The notes: generated from the sequence alone by a model not told the origin. Counted from the stretch's first letter, positions 1 to 6,907 are shown. The stretch is 9,116 nt of DNA from an uncultured Eubacterium sp. (GCA_910580075.1 CAJTVR010000119.1:2521-11636); one strand, 5' to 3'. A program made the numbers and translations.

Positions 1-60
1 AGTAAAATACAATTTTTATTTTATGGTTTCATGAATAAGATTAAGAAAGAAAGGCAGTGA
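1..60 (+). CDS. 3' end of an unidentified gene (19 codons visible)
   Basis: The first frame is open from base 1 to a TGA at 58-60. The visible peptide ends in a basic tail (GFMNKIKKERQ). The other two + frames close within about 34 bases. A hydrophobic stretch followed by a basic C-terminus would fit a glycosyltransferase or membrane protein of the same polysaccharide locus, but 19 residues cannot identify the family. The gene continues to the left of the window. Confidence 0.35.
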   Translation, partial: SKIQFLFYGFMNKIKKERQ

Positions 61-143
61 GATGATGATATAGCGATAGATTTCATGGTAAATGATTAAG
101 ATTTGGTAATAGATTTTATGAAAAAATGAGAAGGCGGATTGAA
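61..143. other. AT-rich spacer with an imperfect direct repeat
   Basis: This short AT-rich spacer separates the upstream gene tail from the phase-variable methyltransferase. It holds two similar stretches, at about 76-100 and 109-133, both beginning ATAGATTT and followed by C/T-ATG. No convincing promoter or hairpin is visible, so the genes are probably co-transcribed. Confidence 0.3.
131..137 (+). promoter_or_regulatory. Ribosome binding site that fixes the upstream methyltransferase start
   Basis: AAGGCGG lies six bases before the ATG at 144. This supports translation starting upstream of the G10 run rather than at the ATG at 256, which has no properly spaced Shine-Dalgarno sequence. Confidence 0.55.
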
Positions 144-903
144 ATGTTAAATAGAATAATGAACAAAATAGAAAACTGGATTTATTTTAGAAAACTGAGT
201 TTAAGATTAAGATATCGGGGGGGGGGTATTTAGAGCAGCAAGCGATGGGCGGGATATGGATGAGTATTATTACTGGATTAGAGACTGGAGCAGACTTAAA
301 GTAAATAATATTGTTGAAATCGGTGCAAATTACGGTCAGGATTCTGAGCGGCTTAGGACTTTGTTTGGATTAAAAAAGGAAGATATTTATATTTTTGAAG
401 CACATCCCCAGATTGCGAAAAAAGCCAGGAAGATCTTTGGTTTTCATACTTATCAGAATGCAGTTTATAACGAAGAAAAAAGGATTACTTTACATGGAGT
501 TGATGAATTCTGTGAAAACAGCGGCATTTCAACTGTCATGCATTCAGATCATCTGCATCATATATTAACAAAGGAATTCCAGGTAAAGGCAATAAGAATG
601 GATACATGGATGCAGAACAGTCATCTGGATTCTATTGATTTTTGCAAAATTGACGCGGAAGGAGCAAATTATGAGGTACTGCAAGGCTTTGGCGAGAAAC
701 TGCATAAGATCAATGCAATTCAAATAGAAGCAGAACATGAGGCAGATTACGATGGAGAGCATCTTTGGGATGAAATATCCAATCTGCTGGAAGAATCCGG
801 ATTTGTATTAGTCCTGTTTCGCCGTCATACAATCCAGTCTGATTCTTTGTGGATTCGCAAAGAATTTCTATATAAACCAGGAGAATGGAAGAAATATCGA
901 TGA
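144..903 (+). CDS. FkbM-family SAM-dependent methyltransferase, phase-variable by poly-G, OFF in this sequence
   Basis: The protein is an FkbM-type O-methyltransferase, expected to methylate a sugar of a surface polysaccharide. The domain starts around VEIGANYGQDSE (SAM-binding motif I) and contains the family signature KIDAEGANYEVLQGF followed by IQIEAEHE. From the ATG at 144, which has a ribosome site, translation runs MLNRIMNKIENW... into the G10 run and stops at a TAG at 231-233. The catalytic frame is one base off. With 9 or 12 G the two halves join (…RYRGGGVFRAASDGRDMDEYYY…; two glycines with 9 G, three with 12), giving about 252 residues for 9 G, a normal family length. The longest uninterrupted frame begins at the ATG at 256 (215 residues) but lacks a ribosome site, so re-initiation could at most give weak expression. 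The acyltransferase follows 34 bases downstream in the same presumed operon. The family call is firm; the glycan substrate is unknown. Confidence 0.85.
217..226 (+). repeat. G10 homopolymer, predicted slipped-strand phase switch in the methyltransferase
   Basis: Ten consecutive G follow ATC and precede TATTT. The run lies 25 codons inside the frame that starts at 144. With 10 G the frame reads CGG GGG GGG GGT ATT TAG and stops. With 9 or 12 G it continues as GTA TTT AGA into the FkbM domain. G runs of this length are known to be hypermutable contingency switches in other bacteria such as Campylobacter and Neisseria; that it switches here is inferred. Confidence 0.75.
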
Positions 904-923
904 CGGGTGTTATTAGATATAGC

Positions 924-927
924 GGAG
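924..927 (+). promoter_or_regulatory. Ribosome binding site for the upstream acyltransferase start
   Basis: GGAG lies ten bases before the ATG at 938, with a second ATG directly after it at 941. This supports a start before the second G10 run rather than the TTG at 1062, which has no ribosome site. Confidence 0.45.
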
Positions 928-937
928 TAGTAAAACA

Positions 938-1949
938 ATGATGGATAAAGAATGTGACAATATAAGATACAGGTATAATTTTAGTGAGAACTGGAGCCAG
1001 GTTGAACCAGATTTGATTTACAACCGGTTCGACCTGATCTGTAAATCCGGGGGGGGGGTATTTGCTTTGCACAGATGATAGTAATTCTAAATATATTCCG
1101 GTTTCTGTTGAAGGCAGAGAGAGTATTATTGGATGCTGGGGGATGGTTCTTTCTGATCATGAGATTGAGCAGCTGGCAGCATTTATATTTAAACATTTTC
1201 ACGTAGAAGACGTATTAGTCAGGTGTGCTGTGCCAAAAGGCCGGACAAAATATGCAAAAAGAAATGACTATGTAATTGTTCTTCCCAAAACAAAGGATGA
1301 ATTAGACAAAAGACTCAGCTCTAAGGGACGCTACAATATCAGGAGAACAAAAAGGATAATAGAAGAGACATTTGGAGATTTTAAATTATGCGAATATACC
1401 GCACAGGATGAGAAAGCCGGAGAAATCATAAATAAATACTTTGAACTGAAAAAAGTCACACATCATACGGATTATCATTTATCACCTGAAAAATATGCAG
1501 AACAATTTTATGTTTCACATATTTATACATTGGAAGTGTGTAAAAGCACAGAAATATTAGCTGTATTAATGACTTGTGAGCAATGTGAAAATGTATATCT
1601 TGAAAATCTCACGTATGATATAAAATATGCAAGACTATCTCCAGGATTCATTGCATATGATCTTCTTTTAAAAAGGCTGGCTGGCAAGGGAAAAAAGGCA
1701 GTTTTTTTAGGGGATGGAAACCTGGAATATAAAAAACGTTACGGATCTATAGAAAGAGAAGTAATATACGCAAGGATATATAATCCTAAACTATCTGTCT
1801 GGATAAAGCAAAGATATTTAAATATAAAATATCATGTTTTTTCTAAACTGCCTGATTGGATAAAAAACTGTTATAGGAATGATAGCAAAGGAAAGGCATA
1901 CGATCATGAAAATATTATCGGTATTCGGAACAAGACCGGAAGCAGTTAA
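938..1949 (+). CDS. GNAT/FemAB-like acyltransferase (Acetyltransf_6 type), phase-variable by poly-G, OFF in this sequence
   Basis: The main reading frame matches the BioF2/CelD-like GNAT family often found in capsule and exopolysaccharide loci. Typical features are SSKGRYNIRRTKRIIEE, a Ser-Pro-Gly acyl-CoA loop region (RLSPGFIAYDLLLKRL) and the closing FLGDGNLEYKKRYGS. It probably acylates a sugar or amino-sugar. Translation from the ATG at 938 passes MMDKECDNIRYRYN... into the G10 run and then stops at a TGA at 1076-1078. The domain frame, open from a TTG at 1062 (295 residues), is one base off. With 9 or 12 G the halves join as ...LICKSGGGYLLCTDDS..., giving about 336 residues for 9 G. The joined segment fits the expected N-terminal beta strand of the domain, which argues for a true gene start at 938. 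The 3' end overlaps wecB by 44 bases. The exact acyl donor and acceptor are unknown. Confidence 0.82.
998..1036. repeat. Inverted repeat just before the second G10 run
   Basis: CAGGTTGAACC (998-1008) and GGTTCGACCTG (1026-1036) pair over 11 bases with one G-T wobble, around a 17-base loop. A second perfect 8-base pair, GATTTACA/TGTAAATC, spans about 1015-1047, so alternative hairpins are possible. The structure ends 12 bases before the G run. It lies inside coding sequence and its role is unknown. Confidence 0.5.
1049..1058 (+). repeat. G10 homopolymer, predicted slipped-strand phase switch in the acyltransferase
   Basis: Ten consecutive G follow TCC and precede TATTT, exactly as in the methyltransferase gene. 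In the frame from 938, ten G give TCC GGG GGG GGG GTA TTT and a stop at 1076. Nine or twelve G give GGG TAT TTG CTT TGC and continue into the GNAT domain. The run is in the same OFF state as the first one. Confidence 0.75.
1887..1896 (+). promoter_or_regulatory. Ribosome binding site for wecB inside the acyltransferase 3' end
   Basis: AAAGGAAAGG precedes the ATG at 1906 by nine bases. It decides for this start over the in-frame ATG at 1879, which would add nine residues before the conserved MKILSVFGTRPE. Confidence 0.6.
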
Positions 1950-3018
1950 AATGTGTCCGCTGATTCTGGAAATGAAAAAGCATAAAGAAATAGACTGCAG
2001 GGTATGCCTGACCGGCCAGCACAGGGAAATGCTCCGCCAGGTCATGGATGCTTTTGAAATCCGTGAAGACTATAATCTGGATATCATGCAGGAAAGACAG
2101 ACACTGACTGCTGTCACGATGCGTGTACTGGAAAGAATGGATCCGGTTCTTGTGGATGAAAAACCGGATCTGGTTCTGGTACACGGGGATACCACGACTT
2201 CTTTTGCAGCAGCGCTGTCGGCTTTTTACCGGCAGATACCTGTGGGACATGTAGAAGCGGGACTTCGTACAGGAAACATATATTCTCCGTTTCCTGAAGA
2301 GATGAACCGCCTGCTGACAGGCCGGATTGCTTCGTACCATTTTGCGCCGTCTGTGAAAAACAGGGAAAATCTGCTAAGGGAGCACGCGGGCGGACATATT
2401 TTTGTTACTGGAAATACAGTAATTGATGCATTTAAGACGACGGTAAAAAACAGTTACATATTTCATAATCCGGTCTTACGTACAATTGATTATTCAAAAT
2501 GCAGGGCCGTATTAGTGACTGCCCACAGAAGAGAAAATACAGGCCTTCCCCTGGAGCAGATCTGCCGTGCCGTGAAACGTCTGGCAGAAAGATACAGCGA
2601 TGCCGAGATCATTTATCCGGTTCATCCCAGTCCGGCTGTGCAGGAAACGGTCTGCCGCATACTGGGCAGCCAGCCTGGAGTGAGACTGTTAAATCCGCTG
2701 GATGTCCTGGATATGCATAACCTGATTGCAAGATGTTTTATGGTGCTGACAGATTCCGGAGGTCTGCAGGAAGAAGCGCCTTACTGGGGAAAACCGGTTC
2801 TGGTTCTGCGCACAGAAACAGAGCGGCCGGAAGCCGTGGAGGCCGGGACCGTAAAAGTGGCCGGGACCAGGGAAGAGGATATTGTCAGGCTGGCAGGTGA
2901 GCTTTTGGATGATCCAGACCGGTATTCCGGTATGGCAAATGCAGTAAATCCATATGGAGACGGACATGCGAGTGAGCGGATTACAGAGATTATATTAAAA
3001 CAGATGTTGCTGAATTGA
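1906..3018 (+). CDS. wecB: UDP-N-acetylglucosamine 2-epimerase (non-hydrolysing)
   Basis: The enzyme interconverts UDP-GlcNAc and UDP-ManNAc in the cytoplasm and supplies ManNAc-type precursors for surface polysaccharide or teichoic-acid linkage units. The 370-residue length and motif order match the family: GTRPEAVKMCPL at the N-terminus, TGQHREML, HGDTTTSFAAAL, GHVEAGLRTGNIYSPFPEE, TAHRREN, YPVHPSP, and DSGGLQEEAPYWGKPVLVLR with ERPE near the C-terminus. The Asp of HGDTTT, the Glu of VEAGLR, the Glu of PEEMNR and the His of TAHRREN correspond to the conserved active-site residues of E. coli WecB. The start at 1906 has a ribosome site and begins at the conserved strand. It overlaps the acyltransferase by 44 bases in another frame, and its base composition is clearly richer in GC than the genes before it. 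All catalytic motifs are intact. The symbol mnaA would be equally valid. Confidence 0.93.
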   Translation: MKILSVFGTRPEAVKMCPLILEMKKHKEIDCRVCLTGQHREMLRQVMDAFEIREDYNLDIMQERQTLTAVTMRVLERMDPVLVDEKPDLVLVHGDTTTSFAAALSAFYRQIPVGHVEAGLRTGNIYSPFPEEMNRLLTGRIASYHFAPSVKNRENLLREHAGGHIFVTGNTVIDAFKTTVKNSYIFHNPVLRTIDYSKCRAVLVTAHRRENTGLPLEQICRAVKRLAERYSDAEIIYPVHPSPAVQETVCRILGSQPGVRLLNPLDVLDMHNLIARCFMVLTDSGGLQEEAPYWGKPVLVLRTETERPEAVEAGTVKVAGTREEDIVRLAGELLDDPDRYSGMANAVNPYGDGHASERITEIILKQMLLN

Positions 3019-3029
3019 AAGCCTGCGCA

Positions 3030-3503
3030 ATGGATCAGGGATGCCGCCGTTGCCCTAAGGATGACCATATCATAGAGACTGCCGATCCGGATCATCCGAT
3101 TACGAAGGGGATAGATGCAAAATGGATGAATGTGTTTGATGATCTTTTTACTCAGCTGATAATACATCCGGATGCTAAAATGCATGTATTAGCTTCCATA
3201 TATGATAATGTTGATTTTTACCGGGTTCCAGGCTTTCCGCCAGCTCACCACCCAGTGGATATTCCAGACGGAGACCTTACCAAAATGCCGGGAGTGAACC
3301 AGTATACACCAGTCATCTGGACGAATGAGTATGGAAAAGGACGTGTGTTTGTTACATCGATCGGGCATTGGGAAGCGTTAGACCGTTTTAATTTCATTAC
3401 CATGCTTGTCCGCGGCTGCGAATGGGCGGCTACGGGTGAAGTTACGCTGGAAAAGCCAGACCGCAGCGGGGATAACCGGTTAAAGCTGTTTCCTTATTAT
3501 TAA
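3030..3503 (+). pseudogene. C-terminal remnant of a ThuA-domain (trehalose-utilisation-like) protein
   Basis: The frame encodes the C-terminal half of a ThuA-like domain: ADPDHPITKGI, then VLASIYDN, then VIWTNEYGKGRVFVTSIGHW, then ITMLVRGCEWAATGEV. Complete single-domain members are usually about 220-250 residues and belong to a class I glutamine-amidotransferase-like fold. Here the N-terminal half is missing and similarity begins only around residue 12 of the remnant. The frame is open from about 2976, inside wecB. Possible starts are a TTG at 3015, overlapping the wecB stop, or an ATG at 3030; neither has a clear ribosome site. It is best read as a gene cut off where the polysaccharide locus joined older sequence. 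A small expressed protein cannot be excluded. Confidence 0.65.
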
Positions 3504-3721
3504 AAAGCATGCCGGGCTGCCATGTCCTGTCTGAAAAGGCGCTCCCCGGCAGACACTGGCCATTCTGGCTGTAAAGTGAGACCCGGTCTATTCCAGGTTT
3601 AAATCATTCTTATTCAGTGAGTCACAGACATCCTGGCTGTTATGCCGGCGGTTCATTGCAGAAGGACAGACTGCACGCCATTTTTCCGTAACAGATACAG
3701 GCTTTCTTCTGCCAGAATAAA
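3504..3721. other. Intergenic stretch between convergent genes, no gene seen
   Basis: No convincing coding frame is visible. TGCCGGG (3510-3516) and CCCGGCA (3545-3551) form a 7-base inverted repeat around a 28-base loop just after the ThuA-remnant stop. No T run follows, so it is at best a weak terminator or a processed remnant. The rest appears to be decayed or spacer sequence. Confidence 0.4.
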
Positions 3722-3762
3722 AGGCCTCCCTGATAAATAGATTTTTTTATCATAGAAGGCCT
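3722..3762 (-). terminator. Hairpin between convergent genes, probable terminator of the surface-protein gene
   Basis: AGGCCT at 3722-3727 and 3757-3762 pair with each other, and an inner GATAAA/TTTATC stem closes above a small internal loop. Read on the - strand, the hairpin is followed by TTTTATT, a modest U tract. It lies 43 bases past the surface-protein stop. The + strand side has a weaker T-rich tail and might stop transcription from the left as well. Confidence 0.5.
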
Positions 3763-3804
3763 GATATTATTTATAATTTACATACGCTCATCTCTAATTA
3801 GAAG

Positions 3805-6186
3805 TTAGTGGAATAGTCCGGAATCGGCGTAATTCCATGTCACGTCTTCACATGTCACCTCCACATTTTTCCAGAAATTAGTTATCTTTATATGCAGATT
3901 TGCGTATAACGGATATTCAGCCAGATCCGGCCGGCCTGGCAGCTCATTTATAGTAATAGGTAATGTGTATTCAACTGTTTCTTTCGTAGTATCTTCTTCA
4001 TTACGTATTTGACAGACAGCGCCTGGCGTTCCGTCGATTGTTTGCGAATAACCTATCAGATGGTGGTTTCCGATAATATCCGTAATAGGCTGATTATCCA
4101 GCCTAAGAATAACGTGAACCCCACACGCAGGAGAGTTAATCGCTGGAATAATCATATTTGTAAGAGCAGCTCCTGAAACAATGCTGGACTCAACTGTTAT
4201 GGCAGGCATTGCATCAAGCACCGTTATATCTTCCGATACCGTTTTTTCATATGTTTTCGCCCCTGACTTATAGGTTATGACTGCTGTCACGGTCGATTTA
4301 CCTGCCTTTAAGGCTTTGACAGTGAGTCTTTTATACTCGCTAGTCTGCTCAAGCGTGTTACTATCCGGTTTAATCTGCACAACCGTATTATCAGATGAAG
4401 TCCAGACAATCTTTGGTATCTTCAGTCCGTATCCGCTTGGAGCTTCCACGTATAGCTCGTATTCAGAGTCTTTTAGCAGGGGAACTATGAGGCCGCCAGT
4501 CAGACCCATATAAAATTTCACATCTTCCGGATTTTCTGCTTCATAGCTATCTGTCACTTCGACTTCCACTATTTCTGCTACTGTAGTCTGGGTTCCATCC
4601 GCCAGTGTAACATCTGCAATAAACGTAACTGTCCCTTTGCCTTTCTTCTCACCTCTTACGGAACATGTAGAAGGACCGTAGTTTGAATTAGAAGGATCCG
4701 GAATAAAAGCTCTGCCGCTGAATCTCCAGTCCGAGTTCTCAATCTTAGCTCCATTTGACAATTCGGCTTTAATAAGTGAAGTAAATGCTATAGCAATTGA
4801 TGCTGGCTCTGCTGTCAGTGTGAGCTTCGTGTCTGGCTCTGGCGGCGTATTTCCATCTTCCGTCACCGTAACGATAATTGTTTTTGTCTGGTTTGGCTGG
4901 ATAATCTCACTGTCTTTTTCAGGCCCGAATACATCTGCCGTAACGCTGATAATGGTTGTCCCGATTCTATTTGCTTTCACTGTCACCGTGTCAGTTCTCA
5001 TACTTATAACATCAGAATAAGTAATAATTTGCTGACTATCATATGTCCACTCGATGTTCTCAAGCCGTCCCGATCCTTCCGGCGCTACAGATGCGTGTAT
5101 GGTTTCTTCCTGACCTAACTTCATCGTAAAATTCGTATGATCCAGCGTAATTCCTTCCGTGGTTTCCGGTTTCTGGTCATCGTCTGTGGAATCGGAACCT
5201 CCGGACGAAGAACCTCCGGATGAAGAGCCGCCGCTGGATGAGGAACCTCCGGACGAAGAACCTCCGAACGAAGAACTTCCGGATGAGGAGCTGCCTCCGG
5301 ATGCAGACGGTGCATTTACCGTAATATCCCTGTTGCTGCCTATGGTTACCGTAAACTTGCCGTTTGGCGTATTGACAGTCACATTCTGCCCGGTCTTGTT
5401 TTCTACCTTGATTTTGATAGCTCCCAGGCTGCCTGTAATTTTTACAGAACTGCCTTCTGCGCCTTTTTCCAGCACGAGGCTTATACCTGCGCTGCTTTCC
5501 AGCGCAATACCGATCGACGATGTAATCTTTGCTGCTGCAGATACTTTTACTGTAATGGCTTCCTTTGCAGTGCCCGACATTGCCAGGTTCATTTCTTTAG
5601 AGACAGCTACACTGCCGACTTTTCCGCTGCCATCCACCGCTAAAGATACGTCTGCCTTCTGTGCGTCCAGCGAAACGTCTGATACCGTCCCTTTTACGTC
5701 CAGTCTGGTTTTCGCGCTGTCAGCTGCGGCATCCATGGCTACTTTACTAATAGTTCCGCCTTCTGCGACAGCTACTTTGATGTCCGCCTGCGGTGCCGCA
5801 AACGACACGTTTCCAGCCTGGCCGTTTACCTTGAGGTCAGCCTTCGTGTTCTTAGCCTTTGCCGCCATGGAAAAACCGTTTACCTTTCCGCTTTTTGCGA
5901 CGTCCATTTTGATGTCAGCATCCGGTGCGGTAAGCTGTATGTTTCCAATGCTGCCGTCTACGTCCACATCCATTTTCGTGTGCTGTGCATTTTCCGCAAC
6001 GGATACATTCGTAACGGTGCCTCCCTGTGCGACAGTAACCTTTGCGTCCGCATTCGGCGCAGCAAATGAAACATCATTTACGTTCCCGTTTACTTCCAGT
6101 ACTGCCTTTGCGTCTGCCTGTGAGAAGGTGATGCTGTTTACTTTAGCACCTGGCTGTACGACAAAGCGTGCAGTTTTCGCAAGCAC
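3805..6186 (-). CDS. Large C-terminal part of a secreted repeat/Ig-like surface protein, cut off by an upstream amber codon
   Basis: The open frame extends to 6357, where it meets TAG at 6358-6360 in the same frame as the upstream reading frame; the first usable start inside it is a GTG at 6186 without a ribosome site. The N-terminal 230 residues or so form degenerate 20-25-residue beta-type repeats, such as VNGNVNDVSFAAPNADAKV and VNGQAGNVSFAAPQADIKV, suggesting a solenoid or stacked-strand fold. A Ser/Gly linker then leads to several bacterial Ig-like (BIG2-type) domains, marked by TVKANRIGTTIISVTADV and LTVKALKAGKSTVTAVITY. The C-terminal 110 residues match nothing I recognise. There is no LPxTG sorting signal or obvious membrane anchor, so the full product may be released or held by non-covalent contacts. 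The role is unknown; adhesion or matrix binding is a guess. Alone it lacks a signal peptide and is probably not exported. Confidence 0.7.
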   Translation of the reverse strand: MLAKTARFVVQPGAKVNSITFSQADAKAVLEVNGNVNDVSFAAPNADAKVTVAQGGTVTNVSVAENAQHTKMDVDVDGSIGNIQLTAPDADIKMDVAKSGKVNGFSMAAKAKNTKADLKVNGQAGNVSFAAPQADIKVAVAEGGTISKVAMDAAADSAKTRLDVKGTVSDVSLDAQKADVSLAVDGSGKVGSVAVSKEMNLAMSGTAKEAITVKVSAAAKITSSIGIALESSAGISLVLEKGAEGSSVKITGSLGAIKIKVENKTGQNVTVNTPNGKFTVTIGSNRDITVNAPSASGGSSSSGSSSFGGSSSGGSSSSGGSSSGGSSSGGSDSTDDDQKPETTEGITLDHTNFTMKLGQEETIHASVAPEGSGRLENIEWTYDSQQIITYSDVISMRTDTVTVKANRIGTTIISVTADVFGPEKDSEIIQPNQTKTIIVTVTEDGNTPPEPDTKLTLTAEPASIAIAFTSLIKAELSNGAKIENSDWRFSGRAFIPDPSNSNYGPSTCSVRGEKKGKGTVTFIADVTLADGTQTTVAEIVEVEVTDSYEAENPEDVKFYMGLTGGLIVPLLKDSEYELYVEAPSGYGLKIPKIVWTSSDNTVVQIKPDSNTLEQTSEYKRLTVKALKAGKSTVTAVITYKSGAKTYEKTVSEDITVLDAMPAITVESSIVSGAALTNMIIPAINSPACGVHVILRLDNQPITDIIGNHHLIGYSQTIDGTPGAVCQIRNEEDTTKETVEYTLPITINELPGRPDLAEYPLYANLHIKITNFWKNVEVTCEDVTWNYADSGLFH
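5170..5312 (-). repeat. 15-bp tandem repeats encoding the Ser/Gly linker
   Basis: On the + strand, units like CCTCCGGACGAAGAA repeat at 5198, 5213, 5246, 5261 and 5276 with small changes and one 18-base unit at 5228. On the coding strand they encode SSSGG-type units. All units are multiples of three bases, so copy-number change would alter linker length without breaking the frame. The linker separates the repeat domain from the Ig-like domains. Confidence 0.75.
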
Positions 6187-6357
6187 GTTGAAGATATTGC
6201 CGGCTGCATTCTCCAGCCATGTGCTGTCCTTAATCGCAAGGACGGAAATGGACTGGAACGTTCCGTTGTTTACAACGTCCGCATTCGGCGCATCTACAGT
6301 CAGGGCGATATCCTTATAATCTGCTTTCGGAATGGTAAAAGTGTCTGCCGCCCCGGT

Positions 6358-6360
6358 CTA
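6358..6360 (-). other. In-frame amber codon splitting the surface-protein gene
   Basis: The TAG sits between ...ETRTLLL and TGAADTF... with the same frame open on both sides for 166 and 850 codons. A lysine AAG at this position would need a single A-to-T change, and TLKTGA would suit the local pattern. It is either a recent nonsense mutation, a suppressed stop, or a sequencing error. Confidence 0.8.
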
Positions 6361-6858
6361 CAGGAGCAGCGTCCTGGTTTCCGCATTTTTCAGCGCTTTC
6401 TCCAGCTGTGCCTGATTAGATACTGTCACGTCACTCACTGCCTCTGGCGTGTCCGCCGCTGGCTGCTTTACGCGCACTTTGCATGACAGCCATTTGCTTT
6501 TGACTGTCTTCTTTCCGTTTTTCGTAACTGTACGCACGACTTTTACCCGGATGGCTGCAGTCCCCTTCTTTTTACCTTTCAGCAGGACATATGTTTTTTT
6601 CTTGCCGTAAGGTTTGCATACCTCAGCATTCGTCGTCGTTACTTTTTTGATTTTCCACCCTTGTTTATTGTTCACAAGTTTGAGCTTATAATCCTTTTGC
6701 CCGGTCTTTAAGGTTTTTGACTTGACGTTTAGCTCTAACTGTTTTTGTGCAGCCGCCGATGCTGCCAGTACAGGCACGCACGGAGCCATGGCTGTGCTGC
6801 ATGACAGGATGAAAGCTAAAAGTACTGCAGCTTCCATTTTTATCCGTCTGATTCTCAT
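6358..6858 (-). CDS. N-terminal part of the split surface protein: signal peptide plus Ig-like domain
   Basis: The start at 6858 is fixed by AAGGAGG nine bases upstream; an in-frame ATG at 6891 lacks this. The first 37 or so residues are a typical signal peptide: basic MRIRRIKME, a hydrophobic AAVLLAFILSCSTAMA core and a small-residue cleavage region near VLAASA. A lysine-rich Ig-like (BIG2-type) domain follows (KSKTLKTGQKDYKLKL to SCKVRVK). The frame then enters NQAQLEKALKNAETRTLLL, which looks like the first strand of the repeat domain, and stops at TAG (6358-6360). The next codons in the same frame continue TGAADTFTIPKADYKDI without a break in style. Without the stop the protein would be 1017 residues. 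As it stands a 166-residue secreted fragment is made. Confidence 0.8.
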   Translation of the reverse strand: MRIRRIKMEAAVLLAFILSCSTAMAPCVPVLAASAAAQKQLELNVKSKTLKTGQKDYKLKLVNNKQGWKIKKVTTTNAEVCKPYGKKKTYVLLKGKKKGTAAIRVKVVRTVTKNGKKTVKSKWLSCKVRVKQPAADTPEAVSDVTVSNQAQLEKALKNAETRTLLL

Positions 6859-6867
6859 TGATCTTTC

Positions 6868-6874
6868 CCTCCTT
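6868..6874 (-). promoter_or_regulatory. Ribosome binding site of the surface-protein gene
   Basis: AAGGAGG on the - strand is nine bases before the ATG at 6858. It chooses this start over the upstream in-frame ATG at 6891. Confidence 0.8.
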
Positions 6875-6907
6875 GTTCGTTGATCTGGCATTCAGCAGTC
6901 CAAATTT

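Noticed and set aside
217..226. Programmed ribosomal frameshifting or transcriptional slippage at the G runs
   Set aside because: Typical slippery sites are A/T-rich heptamers with a downstream structure; neither is present. A run of ten G near the gene start fits DNA-level slippage better, although slippage during transcription could give low leak expression.
217..1058. Homopolymer sequencing error as the sole cause of both broken frames
   Set aside because: It cannot be excluded from sequence alone. However, even 9 or 12 G is a hypermutable run, and two such runs with the same flank in adjacent glycan genes are hard to explain by error.
710..1072. A 120-codon open frame on the - strand across the methyltransferase end and the second G run
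   Set aside because: It lies antisense to two recognisable genes, has no family features and crosses the intergenic gap; it is a shadow.
2499..2720. A 73-codon + strand frame inside wecB
   Set aside because: It overlaps conserved wecB motifs in another frame and has no ribosome site.
3510..3551. Rho-independent terminator after the ThuA remnant
   Set aside because: The 7-base stem has a 28-base loop and no T run follows, so it is not convincing.
5159..6319. A 386-codon open frame on the + strand rich in EEPPDEEPP and Phe/Thr
   Set aside because: It is the antisense of the surface-protein repeats and linker; the low-complexity pattern mirrors the coding strand, and there is no ribosome site or family resemblance.
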